From NCBI RefSeq assembly GCF_014904755.1, contig NZ_JACZFQ010000076.1:1-64000 (forward strand): a DNA stretch of 64,000 nucleotides, read 5' to 3'. The notes beneath the pieces were generated by a model. It did no database searches. It saw only the letters and a program-made list of their open reading frames with translations, and was not told the origin of the DNA. Made by a program: the position numbers and the translations under genes. Shown here piece by piece: positions 24,485 through 33,145 of this stretch (positions are counted from its first letter, which is position 1; each line of letters opens with the position of its first letter). Origin of the DNA: Neoluteolibacter marinus (GTDB lineage: Bacteria > Verrucomicrobiota > Verrucomicrobiia > Verrucomicrobiales > Akkermansiaceae).

Positions 24485-27427
24485 ACGGTCGTCACGTTGG
24501 CGGTTTTCGCGCTGCTTTCGCCGTCACGCGGTGCCCAGGTGGATCTCGCCGGCCCCGCGGGCAGCGGGGCTTTCGGGACGGCGGTGACCGTCTTGCCGAA
24601 CGGGAATTTCGTGGTGACGGATCCCGGCTACGATCTCCCCGGTGGCGCGTCCAATGTCGGCGCGGTCTATCTATACGATCCCAATGGCAACCGGATCAGC
24701 AGCCTTACCGGGACGACGAATTCGGACGCGGTTGGCTCGGGCGGGATCTTTTTGGTCGGCTCGGGAAACTTTGTGATCCGCAGCCCGGACTGGTCCGCGG
24801 GGTCTGGCAAACACGATGCCGGAGCGGTGACATGGGTCAGCGGCAGCACAGGTCTGTCCGGGGTCGTTTCCGTGGCGAACTCGCTGGTCGGCAGCAAGGC
24901 CAATGACCAGGTCGGCTCTGCGGGAACTTCGATGGGCGGGATCACGGTTCTCGCCAACGGCAACTATGTCGTCAGCAGCCACAACTGGGGAAATGGCAGC
25001 GCCGACAGGGTGGGGGCGGTCACTTGGGGCAGCGGAGATTCCGGCGTGACCGGCGAAGTCTCCGCCGCGAATTCGCTGGTTGGAAGCACCCTCAATGACC
25101 AGATCGGCCGCTACCGGGTGGAGTCGTTGAAGAACGGCAACTACGTCGTCCGGAGCCCGCAGTGGGACCATGGCGCACTCGCGGATGCGGGTGCGGTGAC
25201 TTGGGGAAGTGGCAACGGCGGCACGGTGGGGATCGTCGGGCCGTCGATCTCTCTGGTCGGGGGAAGTGCGGGCGATCAGGTCGGTTTCGACGATGACTAC
25301 CGCGGCGGCGTTACCTTGCTTGGAAATGGCAGCTATGTGGTGTGGTCGCCCTTTTGGGACAACAGCGGTGCTGCCGATGCGGGGGCGGTGACTTGGGGCG
25401 ACGGCACGACCGGCCGCTCGGGAGTGATTTCTGCCGCGAACTCCGTGGTCGGAATGACGGCGGAGGATTTCTTGTCGTGGGTCGAGGTGACCGAATTGGC
25501 GAACGGGAACTTCGTGCTCGCGCTGCCGGGTTGGGACAACGGTGGCGCGGTGAATGCCGGCGCGGCGATGTGGTGCGACGGTGCGCTCGGCCGCAGCGGC
25601 GCTGTGTCATCCGCGAATGCCTTGGTCGGCAATGCCGCCAATGCGTTGGTCGCCTACAAAGAGGGTGCGGTGACGCCGCTGGCGAACGGCAACTACGTGG
25701 TCGCCAGTACCTATTGGCATAATGGCGCGGCGGTCAACGCGGGCGCGGTGACCTGGTGCGATGGCAGCACGGGTCGCACGGGTGTCGTCTCCACGTCGAA
25801 CTCGCTGGTCGGCACCGGGTCGTCGAACAACATCGGCTCCGGCGGTGTGGTCGCCTTGCCAAACGGCCACTATGTCGTGTGCAGTCCCTACGCCCAGGTC
25901 GGCTCGCTCGGCCAGGCGGGTGCCGCCACCTGGTGCGACGGCACGAGCGGCCGGACCGGCACGATTTCCGCCGCCAATTCCCTGGTGGGGGCGCAGGCCG
26001 GCGACCAGGTCGGCCTGGACGGTGCGGTCGTGCTCACGAATGGCAACTACGTGGTCACCAGCTTCTATGCCCGCAACGGGGCGCTCACCACGGCCGGCGC
26101 GGTGACCTGGTGTCCCGGGGCGACCGGCCGGGCGGGGGCCATCTCGCTTGCGAATTCGCTGATGGGCGGCACGGCGGGCGACCGGGTCGGCGTCGGCGGG
26201 GTGACGCCGCTCGCGAACGGCCACTACGTCGTCCAGAGCGGCACTTGGAAGAATCCATCGGGAGCCTCTGTGGGAGCGGTCACGTGGGGCAACGGGGTCA
26301 GCGGGACTTCCGGCACCGTCACCGCGGCGAACTCGCTGACGGGCGCGACTGCCGGTGACAATGCCGGATATCCTGGCGTGATCGCTCTGCCGAATGGGCA
26401 CTACGTGGTGCCGTCGTGGTACTGGGACAACGGGGCCGCCGCCGATGCCGGGGCCGTCACTTGGGGAGATGGCGAGGGCGGAACGACGGGAGTGATTTCC
26501 GCGGCCAATTCACTGGTCGGCAGCTCCGCCAGCGATCAGATCGGCTACGGCGGTCTCGTGGTCTTGCCGAGCGGTGACTACGTGGTCCGCAGCTACCTGT
26601 GGGACAATGGGCCGGCCACCAATGCCGGGGCGGTCACCCGCGGGAGCGCTGCCGCAGGTGTGAGCGGCATCGTTTCCGCCGCGAATTCTTTGGTCGGCAC
26701 GGTGGCCAATGACCGCGTCGGCGAAGGGCCGGATCTCGCCACGGCGGACGGCGCGTATCTCTTCTCCAGCCCGAAGTGGAATCACGGCGAGCTGTCCGAT
26801 GCCGGGTCGGTGATGCTGCTCCCTCCCGGGGGAGGGATCGTGGGCGGGGAAATATCCGCCGCTGCCGGTGTTCTGGGAGTGGTTGCGACGCGGGGCAGCA
26901 GCCACTCGTTCGGCTTCGATGAAAGTCGTTGTCGCATGGTCGCCGGGCGCCCTTATTCCAATGTCGTGAGTCTCTATTCCGACGGCGAAGTCTTCTCGCC
27001 TGCCGAGAAATATGAACGCTGGGCCACCGCCGCGAATCTGACGGGAGAGTCGGCACTCCCCTCGAGCGTTCCGTTCGACGACGGGATCGCGAATCTCCTC
27101 AAATACGCCTTCAACCTGAGCGCGACGGGCCCCGATGTGAGGGTGCTCGTCCCCGGCGCCGGCCTGGCGGGACTCCCGTGCTTCGCGCTGGTCGAAGGGG
27201 AAGATGGACCGCTGTTTCGATTGGAGTATCTTCGGCGGAGTGACAGCGGATTGATCTATCAGCCGATGATTTCGCCGAGCCTTGCCGCGGAATCCTTCGG
27301 CCCGATGACAGGTCTGGAGATTGTGACGGGGATCGACGACTTTTGGGAGCGGGTGGTGATCGAGGAGTCAGTCGACCTTTCCGTCACGCCGCGGCTTTTC
27401 GGAAGGATCGCCGTGGAGTTGCCCTGA
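24356..27427 (+). CDS. DUF5650-type repeat surface protein with an asnS-derived N-terminus
   Basis: 1023 residues. Residues 1-43 are a diverged copy of the start of AsnRS. A hydrophobic signal-like stretch follows (about 44-62, TVVTLAVFALLSPSRGAQ), so the n-region is very long for a signal peptide. About 14 repeats of 58-68 residues fill about 65-830. Each has a LxNGxYVVxSxxWxNGxxxxAGAVTW core followed by SxANSLVG, the pattern of DUF5650-type repeats that probably build a beta structure. The C-terminus has the verrucomicrobial DGIANLLKYAFNL and FRLEYLRRS module. It is probably exported to the surface; function unknown. It ends about 50 bases before asnS on the same strand. Translation could also start inside the hydrophobic region. 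Confidence 0.75.
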   Translation: MRTLVRDLLCSTAPDGRVRTLRDSRAFSFLEISGGLRGGNLQITVVTLAVFALLSPSRGAQVDLAGPAGSGAFGTAVTVLPNGNFVVTDPGYDLPGGASNVGAVYLYDPNGNRISSLTGTTNSDAVGSGGIFLVGSGNFVIRSPDWSAGSGKHDAGAVTWVSGSTGLSGVVSVANSLVGSKANDQVGSAGTSMGGITVLANGNYVVSSHNWGNGSADRVGAVTWGSGDSGVTGEVSAANSLVGSTLNDQIGRYRVESLKNGNYVVRSPQWDHGALADAGAVTWGSGNGGTVGIVGPSISLVGGSAGDQVGFDDDYRGGVTLLGNGSYVVWSPFWDNSGAADAGAVTWGDGTTGRSGVISAANSVVGMTAEDFLSWVEVTELANGNFVLALPGWDNGGAVNAGAAMWCDGALGRSGAVSSANALVGNAANALVAYKEGAVTPLANGNYVVASTYWHNGAAVNAGAVTWCDGSTGRTGVVSTSNSLVGTGSSNNIGSGGVVALPNGHYVVCSPYAQVGSLGQAGAATWCDGTSGRTGTISAANSLVGAQAGDQVGLDGAVVLTNGNYVVTSFYARNGALTTAGAVTWCPGATGRAGAISLANSLMGGTAGDRVGVGGVTPLANGHYVVQSGTWKNPSGASVGAVTWGNGVSGTSGTVTAANSLTGATAGDNAGYPGVIALPNGHYVVPSWYWDNGAAADAGAVTWGDGEGGTTGVISAANSLVGSSASDQIGYGGLVVLPSGDYVVRSYLWDNGPATNAGAVTRGSAAAGVSGIVSAANSLVGTVANDRVGEGPDLATADGAYLFSSPKWNHGELSDAGSVMLLPPGGGIVGGEISAAAGVLGVVATRGSSHSFGFDESRCRMVAGRPYSNVVSLYSDGEVFSPAEKYERWATAANLTGESALPSSVPFDDGIANLLKYAFNLSATGPDVRVLVPGAGLAGLPCFALVEGEDGPLFRLEYLRRSDSGLIYQPMISPSLAAESFGPMTGLEIVTGIDDFWERVVIEESVDLSVTPRLFGRIAVELP

Positions 27428-27441
27428 GCCACATGGACCGC

Positions 27442-27469
27442 TTGCAGCCATTCCTCCGGCTGCTAGAAG
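27442..27469 (+). promoter_or_regulatory. Candidate asnS promoter
   Basis: TTGCAG (27442-27447), 16 bases, TAGAAG (27464-27469), then six bases to ATG 27476, with no Shine-Dalgarno sequence between. The expected transcription start falls at or next to the start codon, so a leaderless mRNA is possible. It is duplicated at 24322. Confidence 0.45.
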
Positions 27470-27622
27470 TCGCCCATGCGTACCCTCGTCCGTGACCTGC
27501 TTCGTTCGACCGCTCCCGCCGACCTCGTCCACGCCGCCGGCTGGGTGAGGACACGCCGGGATTCGAAGGCCTTCTCGTTCCTTGAAATCAACGACGGGTC
27601 CTGCCTCGGCAATCTCCAGATC
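27442..27622 (+). repeat. asnS 5' end, copy B of the direct duplication
   Basis: The intact copy of the segment duplicated at 24322-24484. It contains the promoter boxes and codons 1-49 of asnS. The two copies flank the DUF5650-type gene as direct repeats about 3.1 kb apart. Confidence 0.93.
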
Positions 27623-28843
27623 ATCGCGGACGCCGGGATTCCGGGTACGGAGAAACTCCAGAAGATGAGCACCGGGGCCTCGGTCGCCGTGGAGGGGAAA
27701 CTGGTCGCTTCCCAGGGTGGCAACCAGGCGTGGGAGATCCAGGCGAGCTCGATCCGCTTGCTCGGCGAGGCGCCCGAGGACTTTCCGCTGCAGAAGAAGG
27801 GGCACTCGCCGGAATTCCTGCGCAGCATCGCCCACCTGCGGCCGCGGACGAATCTCTACGGTGCGATGTTCCGGCTGCGCAGCCGGATGAGCCAGGCCGT
27901 GCACCGCTTCTTCGCGGAGCGTGATTTCTATCACGTCCACACCCCGATCATCACCGCCAGCGACTGCGAGGGCGCGGGGGAGATGTTCCGGGTGACGACG
28001 CTCGATCCGACCTCGGGCAAGCCGCAGTCCTTCGATCGTGACTTTTTCGAGAAGGCGACCCACCTGACGGTTTCCGGGCAGCTCGAGGGCGAAACCTTCG
28101 CCTGTGCGCTCGGCAACATCTACACCTTCGGGCCGACTTTCCGGGCCGAGAACTCGAACACCACCCGCCACGCGGCGGAGTTCTGGATGATCGAGCCGGA
28201 GATGGCCTTCTGCGACCTGCAGGGCGACATGGACCTGGCCGAGGCGATGGTGAAGTTCCTTGTCCGCGAGGCCCTCGAGGGCCAGGACGGCGATCTCGAG
28301 ATTTTCGCCAAGTTCGTCGACAAGGGCCTGCGCGAGCGCCTTGAGTTTGTCGCCAACAATCCTTTTGAGCGGGTCTCGTACACCGAGGCGGTGGAGATCC
28401 TGAAGAAGTCCGGCAAGGGCTTCGAGTATCCGGTCGAGTATGGATTGAACCTGCAGAGCGAGCACGAGCGCTGGCTGACCGAGGAGCATTTCAAGAAACC
28501 GACCACGGTCTTCAACTACCCGAAGGAGATCAAACCGTTCTACATGCGGCTCAATGACGACGACAAGACGGTGACCGCGATGGACCTGCTGGTGCCGGGG
28601 ATCGGGGAGATCGTTGGCGGCAGCCAGCGCGAGGAACGGCTCGACGTGCTGTTGGCCAACATGGAGCGGCACGGCCTGTCGACCGAAGACTACAGCTGGT
28701 ACATCGACACCCGGAAATACGGCAGCGTCCCGCATGCCGGCTTCGGGATGGGCTTTGAGCGGATGCTGATGTTTGTCACCGGAATGCAGAATATCCGGGA
28801 CGTGATCCCCTTCGCACGGACGCCGGGGCACTGCGAATTCTGA
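27476..28843 (+). CDS. asnS: Asparaginyl-tRNA synthetase
   Basis: 455 residues, a class IIb synthetase that charges tRNA-Asn with asparagine. The N-terminal OB-fold anticodon-binding domain (about 1-110) has [20 protein letters not shown]. The catalytic core has class II motif 1 ([21 protein letters not shown]), motif 2 ([25 protein letters not shown]) and motif 3 ([15 protein letters not shown]). [13 protein letters not shown] and the FTLT-type segment distinguish AsnRS from AspRS. The sequence looks intact and functional. Its 5' end is the source of the duplication fused to the gene upstream. Confidence 0.97.
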   Translation: MRTLVRDLLRSTAPADLVHAAGWVRTRRDSKAFSFLEINDGSCLGNLQIIADAGIPGTEKLQKMSTGASVAVEGKLVASQGGNQAWEIQASSIRLLGEAPEDFPLQKKGHSPEFLRSIAHLRPRTNLYGAMFRLRSRMSQAVHRFFAERDFYHVHTPIITASDCEGAGEMFRVTTLDPTSGKPQSFDRDFFEKATHLTVSGQLEGETFACALGNIYTFGPTFRAENSNTTRHAAEFWMIEPEMAFCDLQGDMDLAEAMVKFLVREALEGQDGDLEIFAKFVDKGLRERLEFVANNPFERVSYTEAVEILKKSGKGFEYPVEYGLNLQSEHERWLTEEHFKKPTTVFNYPKEIKPFYMRLNDDDKTVTAMDLLVPGIGEIVGGSQREERLDVLLANMERHGLSTEDYSWYIDTRKYGSVPHAGFGMGFERMLMFVTGMQNIRDVIPFARTPGHCEF

Positions 28844-28862
28844 CACCAGGCATCTTTTTTGC

Positions 28863-28889
28863 TCCTACCCCGAAAAGGGAGTTGTAGGA
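28863..28889 (+). terminator. Hairpin after asnS
   Basis: TCCTAC (28863-28868) pairs with GTAGGA (28884-28889), with an inner CCC/GGG stem around a GAAAA loop and a four-base bulge. No T-run follows on the plus strand, and a six-T run precedes it. Its right arm overlaps a promoter-like box, so the role is uncertain. Confidence 0.3.
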
Positions 28890-28909
28890 CAGCTTTCGGG
28901 TGTTGTATT
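28882..28909 (+). promoter_or_regulatory. Candidate promoter of the Verru_Chthon A-like gene
   Basis: TTGTAG (28882-28887), 16 bases, TGTATT (28904-28909), about 26 bases before ATG 28936, in an AT-richer gap. Confidence 0.35.
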
Positions 28910-28935
28910 TACATTTGGAAACCCAAGTTGTCCGA

Positions 28936-31900
28936 ATGAAAAACCCGATTGGCCGTTTTCCGGCGAAAACCCCGCAGCTGATGTCGAAGTGGCGTCGGCG
29001 TCACGGATTTGCCCTCGTGATCACGCTGTCGCTGATGGTCCTGCTGGTGATGCTCGGCGTCGGGCTTTTGTCGCTGGCCAGCAAGTCCCTCTCGATTTCC
29101 GGCCGGCAGTCGGAGCTGGCGGAAGCGCGGGCGAATGCCCGGCTGGCCTTGTCGCTGGCGATCGCACAGCTCCAGAAGCAGACCGGCCCGGACCAACGGA
29201 TCACCGTGACCGCGGACCAGCTGTCGAGCGGCGCGGATGGCGGGGATTCCTCGGCAGCGGAGGGTCGCAAGCACTGGACCGGCGTCTACGACGCTTGGGC
29301 GAGCACGGCGGAGTCGCGGCCGTCGCCGGATTTCCGGACCTGGCTGGTTTCGGGTGAAACCACGGACCTTTCGGGAATCTCCACGGCCAAGACGAGCACC
29401 GGCGAGGAGATCGAGCTGGTTGGCGCCGGGACCGTCGGGGATCTCGCGGACGGCGCGGTGAAAGTTCCGGTCATCGAGATCGAGCAGCCCGGGGGCGAAC
29501 CGGCGCGGCTTGCGTGGTGGACCGGCGACCAAGGGGTCAAGGCGGCCATCGCCACGCCGACGGTGCCGGAAGACGATTCGCTGGCCGCGGTCCGCGCCGG
29601 CCTCCAATCGGCACCACGAAATGCCATCGAGTTCGCCCAAAGCGACAACGGACAGCCGTTTGCCGACCTGGACACGGCGGAACCGCGGCTGATGGCCGTG
29701 ACCGGATGGAAACAGTCGGGCTTCCTGGCGAGCGAGCCGGATGCGCCCCGTGGCTTGTTCCACGACCTCGCGGCTTCGTCGACGGGATTGCTGACCAACG
29801 TCCGCGAAGGAGGATTCCGCAAGGACCTGTCGATGCAGCTGGAACGACCCGTGTCGAGCGCCCGCAGCATGGCGCTTTACACCGTCAACCGCGAGACGGG
29901 GATCAATTTCCAGGAACTGCGGGGCTACTATCAGCTCTACAAGGAGCTGCAGAGCCGCGGCGGCGCGTCCTACACGACCGGCGGGCGGATCGGTTCCAAC
30001 ACGCCGTTCCTCCAGCTCGAGGCCTCGGCCGCGGCGTGCCGCAACGACGATAATTTCTTTTTCAAGCAACCGGTCATCATCAGCTACCAGATGGTGCTGT
30101 CGTTCGAGACCCGGGTGGTGTCCGGCAGGCCCCGGCTGCACGTGGTCGCCGATCCGGTGGTGACCTTCTGGAACCCGCTCGACGTGCCGGTGGTGGTGCC
30201 GCGCTCGACGTTCTTTTCAATCAAGTACTGGCAGATCCCGTATGACCTCTACCTCGGCATCGATGGCGGCGGCGTGCGCAAGTACCCGCTCGCGGCGTCC
30301 TTGTCGGGGGCCTTCTCGGGCTCCAACGGTGACGGCAACTACCTCAGTCTCCAGGCCGGAGCCCTGCAGCAGCTGGTGTTCAAGCCGGGTGAAGTCATCA
30401 AGGTGTCGCAGAGCGGCACGGCCTTTGTCGGCAATCCGGGAGAACACAAGCTGGCGGGGAGGGCCGGCTTCAACTACGGCGGCGGGGTTTCACTGCCGGT
30501 GCGCGACACCTCCGGCGGCTACGTCGACCTGCGTCCGACCTCGACGATCACCTACGAGGTCCGGGCCAACAACCTGACCGCCGGGAAAAAGAACGGCAGC
30601 GGCAATTCGGTCACCGGTGCGGACGCCCATACCCGTCATTTCTCGCTCACCCACCACGAGTGCTACGTCGGGGAGGACCGCGGGTCCAACAGCCTCGGCT
30701 ACGGCGGGATGTACATCGACTGGGACTTCGGCAACCGCCGCCTGCGGGCCGGCGAGGTCCGCGGAGAAACCCAGCCGGGCACCAAGTCGCGCGGCGAGCG
30801 TCTTTATGCCGATCGGAATCCCCAGGTCTTCAAGCCGATCGTCAGCCAGGACACGCGGCCGCTCACCGTGGCCGAACTCGGCGGCCGCAAGGCGCCATTC
30901 ATGATGGTTTCGTACAACGCGAAGACCGAGATGGGATCCGACCTCGGCACCCGCTACCTGTCCCGTTTCAACCCGCGGGCCCTGCATGTCGACTTCTACG
31001 ACCTCTCGGAAACCGAGCGCGACATGCTCCCCTACGAATTCTCCGTCGAGCCGCTCGTCAGCTGGAAGAACCGCAGCCTTGAGGTCAGCACCAATGGCAA
31101 CGCCTACTTCGGCGGCGGGATGAACGCGGAATTCGGCAACAGCTTCGTGTCGACCCATTCGATCCCGCGCGAGCCGATCGTTTCGATCGCGGCGTTCCAG
31201 CACTCGTGTGCCAACGGCTTCGAGGTGCAAAGGCCGACCTACGGCTACGCCACCCTCAACGGCCGCGAACCGCTGCTGCCGCAGATTTCCCATGCGATCG
31301 GCAACTCGATGGCGCCCTCCATGATGGAGAAAAACCAGACCGAGGGTTCGCTTCCCGGCGGCCGCCCGATGGCCGACCACTCCTACCTCGCGAACCAGGG
31401 CTTGTGGGACGAGTGGTTTTTCTCCGGCATCGCGCCGCAGCTCGCCACCACCTTCGGCAAGCGGCGCGCCCAGCGTCAGGTCGGCGAGGAGTTCCTCGAT
31501 GGAAGCGGCCAGTTGCCGGTGGTCCGCTACCTGCCCGACACCGCGGGGGTCGAAGTGGACTCGATCTTTTCCAGCTTCTTCTCGGGCTCGACCCCGAACG
31601 ACAAGGGCATCTCCACCATCGCCAGCCTGATCCGGGTCGACGGCCTCTTCAACGTGAACTCGACCTCGGTCGAAGCCTGGAAGGCCATGCTCGGCGGTCT
31701 CAACGACCGGCCGGTGGTCGTGCGCGACGAAACCGGGGCGGAGTCCCTCGAGCAAGGCAACGGCGAGGTGCCGGTTGCCAACCTCCACGGGCCGCGGAAC
31801 GCGGTGATCGATGCCGATGGCAATCTCGACGTGAAGGAGTCCAGCCAGTGGGTCGGGCGTCGCACGCTTTCGGAAGAAGAGATCGACGAACTCGCGCGGG

Positions 31901-32421
31901 AGATCGTGAAGGAAGTCCGGCGACGCGGTCCCTTCCTCTCGTTGGCGGACTTTGTCAACCGGCGGCTCGGCAGCGACGATGAGTTGGCCCGCTCCGGTGC
32001 CATCCAGTCCGCCCTCGATTCCGACGATGTCTCGATCAACGCCGCGTTCCGTTCGAGTGGTCGTGCGGTCGCGGGTGGCACCGCAGGGCGCTTCGCCTTC
32101 CCGGAGGCCGAGGAAGGTCCGGCCGGCTTCGGCAGCCCGGGCGTCGTCAAGCAGGCCGACATCCTGACGCCGATCGCGCCGGTGCTTTCCGTCCGCTCCG
32201 ACAGCTTCATCGTGCGCGCCTATGGCGAGTCGGTGGACCGCGAAGGCAAGGTTGTCGCCCGCGCCTGGTGCGAGGCGACGGTCGAGCGCGACAAGAACTT
32301 CATCGATCCCGCGGACAATCCGGAGACGGCGATTGCCGGTCTCAGCAAGCCCGTCAACGAGACCTTCGGCCGCCGCTATCAGGTCGTCTCGTTCCGCTGG
32401 ATGCACCCCGACGAAATCTGA
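28936..32421 (+). CDS. Verru_Chthon cassette protein A-like, PilX-type pseudopilin giant
   Basis: 1161 residues from ATG 28936; a GTG at 28900 is in frame but adds only 12 residues. The N-terminus is pilin-like: a basic stretch, then GFALVITLSLMVLLVMLG (about 24-41), which fits prepilin-peptidase cleavage after G24. The usual Glu at mature position 5 is missing, as in PilX/GspK-like minor pilins. The long ectodomain ends with a GspK-like helical part (LSEEEIDELAREIVKEVRRRG, LADFVNRRL) at about 960-1010 and a beta C-terminus. This matches the A protein of the Verru_Chthon cassette as I know it. The B, C and D partners are not beside it, so it appears solitary. Location: inner membrane with the bulk in the periplasm. 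Confidence 0.8.
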   Translation: MKNPIGRFPAKTPQLMSKWRRRHGFALVITLSLMVLLVMLGVGLLSLASKSLSISGRQSELAEARANARLALSLAIAQLQKQTGPDQRITVTADQLSSGADGGDSSAAEGRKHWTGVYDAWASTAESRPSPDFRTWLVSGETTDLSGISTAKTSTGEEIELVGAGTVGDLADGAVKVPVIEIEQPGGEPARLAWWTGDQGVKAAIATPTVPEDDSLAAVRAGLQSAPRNAIEFAQSDNGQPFADLDTAEPRLMAVTGWKQSGFLASEPDAPRGLFHDLAASSTGLLTNVREGGFRKDLSMQLERPVSSARSMALYTVNRETGINFQELRGYYQLYKELQSRGGASYTTGGRIGSNTPFLQLEASAAACRNDDNFFFKQPVIISYQMVLSFETRVVSGRPRLHVVADPVVTFWNPLDVPVVVPRSTFFSIKYWQIPYDLYLGIDGGGVRKYPLAASLSGAFSGSNGDGNYLSLQAGALQQLVFKPGEVIKVSQSGTAFVGNPGEHKLAGRAGFNYGGGVSLPVRDTSGGYVDLRPTSTITYEVRANNLTAGKKNGSGNSVTGADAHTRHFSLTHHECYVGEDRGSNSLGYGGMYIDWDFGNRRLRAGEVRGETQPGTKSRGERLYADRNPQVFKPIVSQDTRPLTVAELGGRKAPFMMVSYNAKTEMGSDLGTRYLSRFNPRALHVDFYDLSETERDMLPYEFSVEPLVSWKNRSLEVSTNGNAYFGGGMNAEFGNSFVSTHSIPREPIVSIAAFQHSCANGFEVQRPTYGYATLNGREPLLPQISHAIGNSMAPSMMEKNQTEGSLPGGRPMADHSYLANQGLWDEWFFSGIAPQLATTFGKRRAQRQVGEEFLDGSGQLPVVRYLPDTAGVEVDSIFSSFFSGSTPNDKGISTIASLIRVDGLFNVNSTSVEAWKAMLGGLNDRPVVVRDETGAESLEQGNGEVPVANLHGPRNAVIDADGNLDVKESSQWVGRRTLSEEEIDELAREIVKEVRRRGPFLSLADFVNRRLGSDDELARSGAIQSALDSDDVSINAAFRSSGRAVAGGTAGRFAFPEAEEGPAGFGSPGVVKQADILTPIAPVLSVRSDSFIVRAYGESVDREGKVVARAWCEATVERDKNFIDPADNPETAIAGLSKPVNETFGRRYQVVSFRWMHPDEI

Positions 32422-32428
32422 TCCACCC

Positions 32429-33094
32429 ATGTTGCGAATCCTTGTCCTAGTGTTTCTCTCCGTCGCCGGCCTTGCCCGGGGCCAGCAGCCATCCGGAGGG
32501 AAGGTGAATGTCCGTTTCCTCGCCGAGCGCGTCCCGGCCGAACTCGGCCAGGTGATGATTGCGGCGGAGAAGGCGACGTCGGTCGCCTTCGACCTGCCGG
32601 TGAGCCACCTGTCGGTTCCGGTGCCGGCACCTGCCCGCGCCTTCACGGTCCGGTCGGAGTCGAAGGGCGTCACCCTGGCCAGCGTGCAACTTCCGGAGGA
32701 CGGGAAGTCCTTCGTCGTCCTGCTGATCCCGGCGGAGAAGTCGGGCTACAAGCCGGTGGTGATTTCCGCCAACGATCCGAAGTTCAAACCGGGCGACGTC
32801 TATTTCTACAACCACGCCGACCGGCCGGTGCTCGGCTATGTCGGCACCGCGAAGTTCGTGCTCGGGCCGGCGAAGGGAACAACCTTGCGGCCCGCCGGGG
32901 CGAAACCCGAAGGCTACTACGACGTCGGCTTCGGGGTGCGCGAGAAGGAAGGCGACCGTGCGCTGAGCACCACGCGCTGGCCGGTGGATGCCCAGATCCG
33001 CTCCTATGTCTTCTTCTTCGTCAACCCGAAGACCAAGCGGCTCGACTTCCGGGCGGTCGATGAATTCGTCGCCCCGGAGAAGCCGGCGACCTGA
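32429..33094 (+). CDS. Exported protein of unknown function (221 aa)
   Basis: Starts at ATG 32429, seven bases after the Verru_Chthon A-like stop, so it is probably co-transcribed. A signal peptide (MLRILVLVFLSVAGLARGQ) is followed by about 200 beta-rich residues with no family I recognise. Notable segments are VNVRFLAERVPAELGQVMIA, DVYFYNHADRPVLGYVGTAKF and RSYVFFFVNPKTKRLDFRAVDEF. Likely periplasmic. Its place directly behind the pilin-like giant suggests, without proof, a role in the same envelope process. Confidence 0.65.
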   Translation: MLRILVLVFLSVAGLARGQQPSGGKVNVRFLAERVPAELGQVMIAAEKATSVAFDLPVSHLSVPVPAPARAFTVRSESKGVTLASVQLPEDGKSFVVLLIPAEKSGYKPVVISANDPKFKPGDVYFYNHADRPVLGYVGTAKFVLGPAKGTTLRPAGAKPEGYYDVGFGVREKEGDRALSTTRWPVDAQIRSYVFFFVNPKTKRLDFRAVDEFVAPEKPAT

Positions 33095-33145
33095 GCGCAG
33101 CTTGGACTGCAAGGAGCGCAGGATTGCCGCGTAAAGGGGTTTGTC

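Noticed and set aside
24780-26800. CRISPR array or simple tandem DNA repeat
   Set aside because: The periodic units are coding repeats of 58-68 residues that vary in DNA sequence and length; no identical repeat/spacer pattern.
24485-27441. Insertion sequence or integron-like cassette explanation for the asnS duplication
   Set aside because: No transposase, integrase, terminal inverted repeats or short target duplication were found; the flanking copies are a long, diverged 5' segment of asnS.
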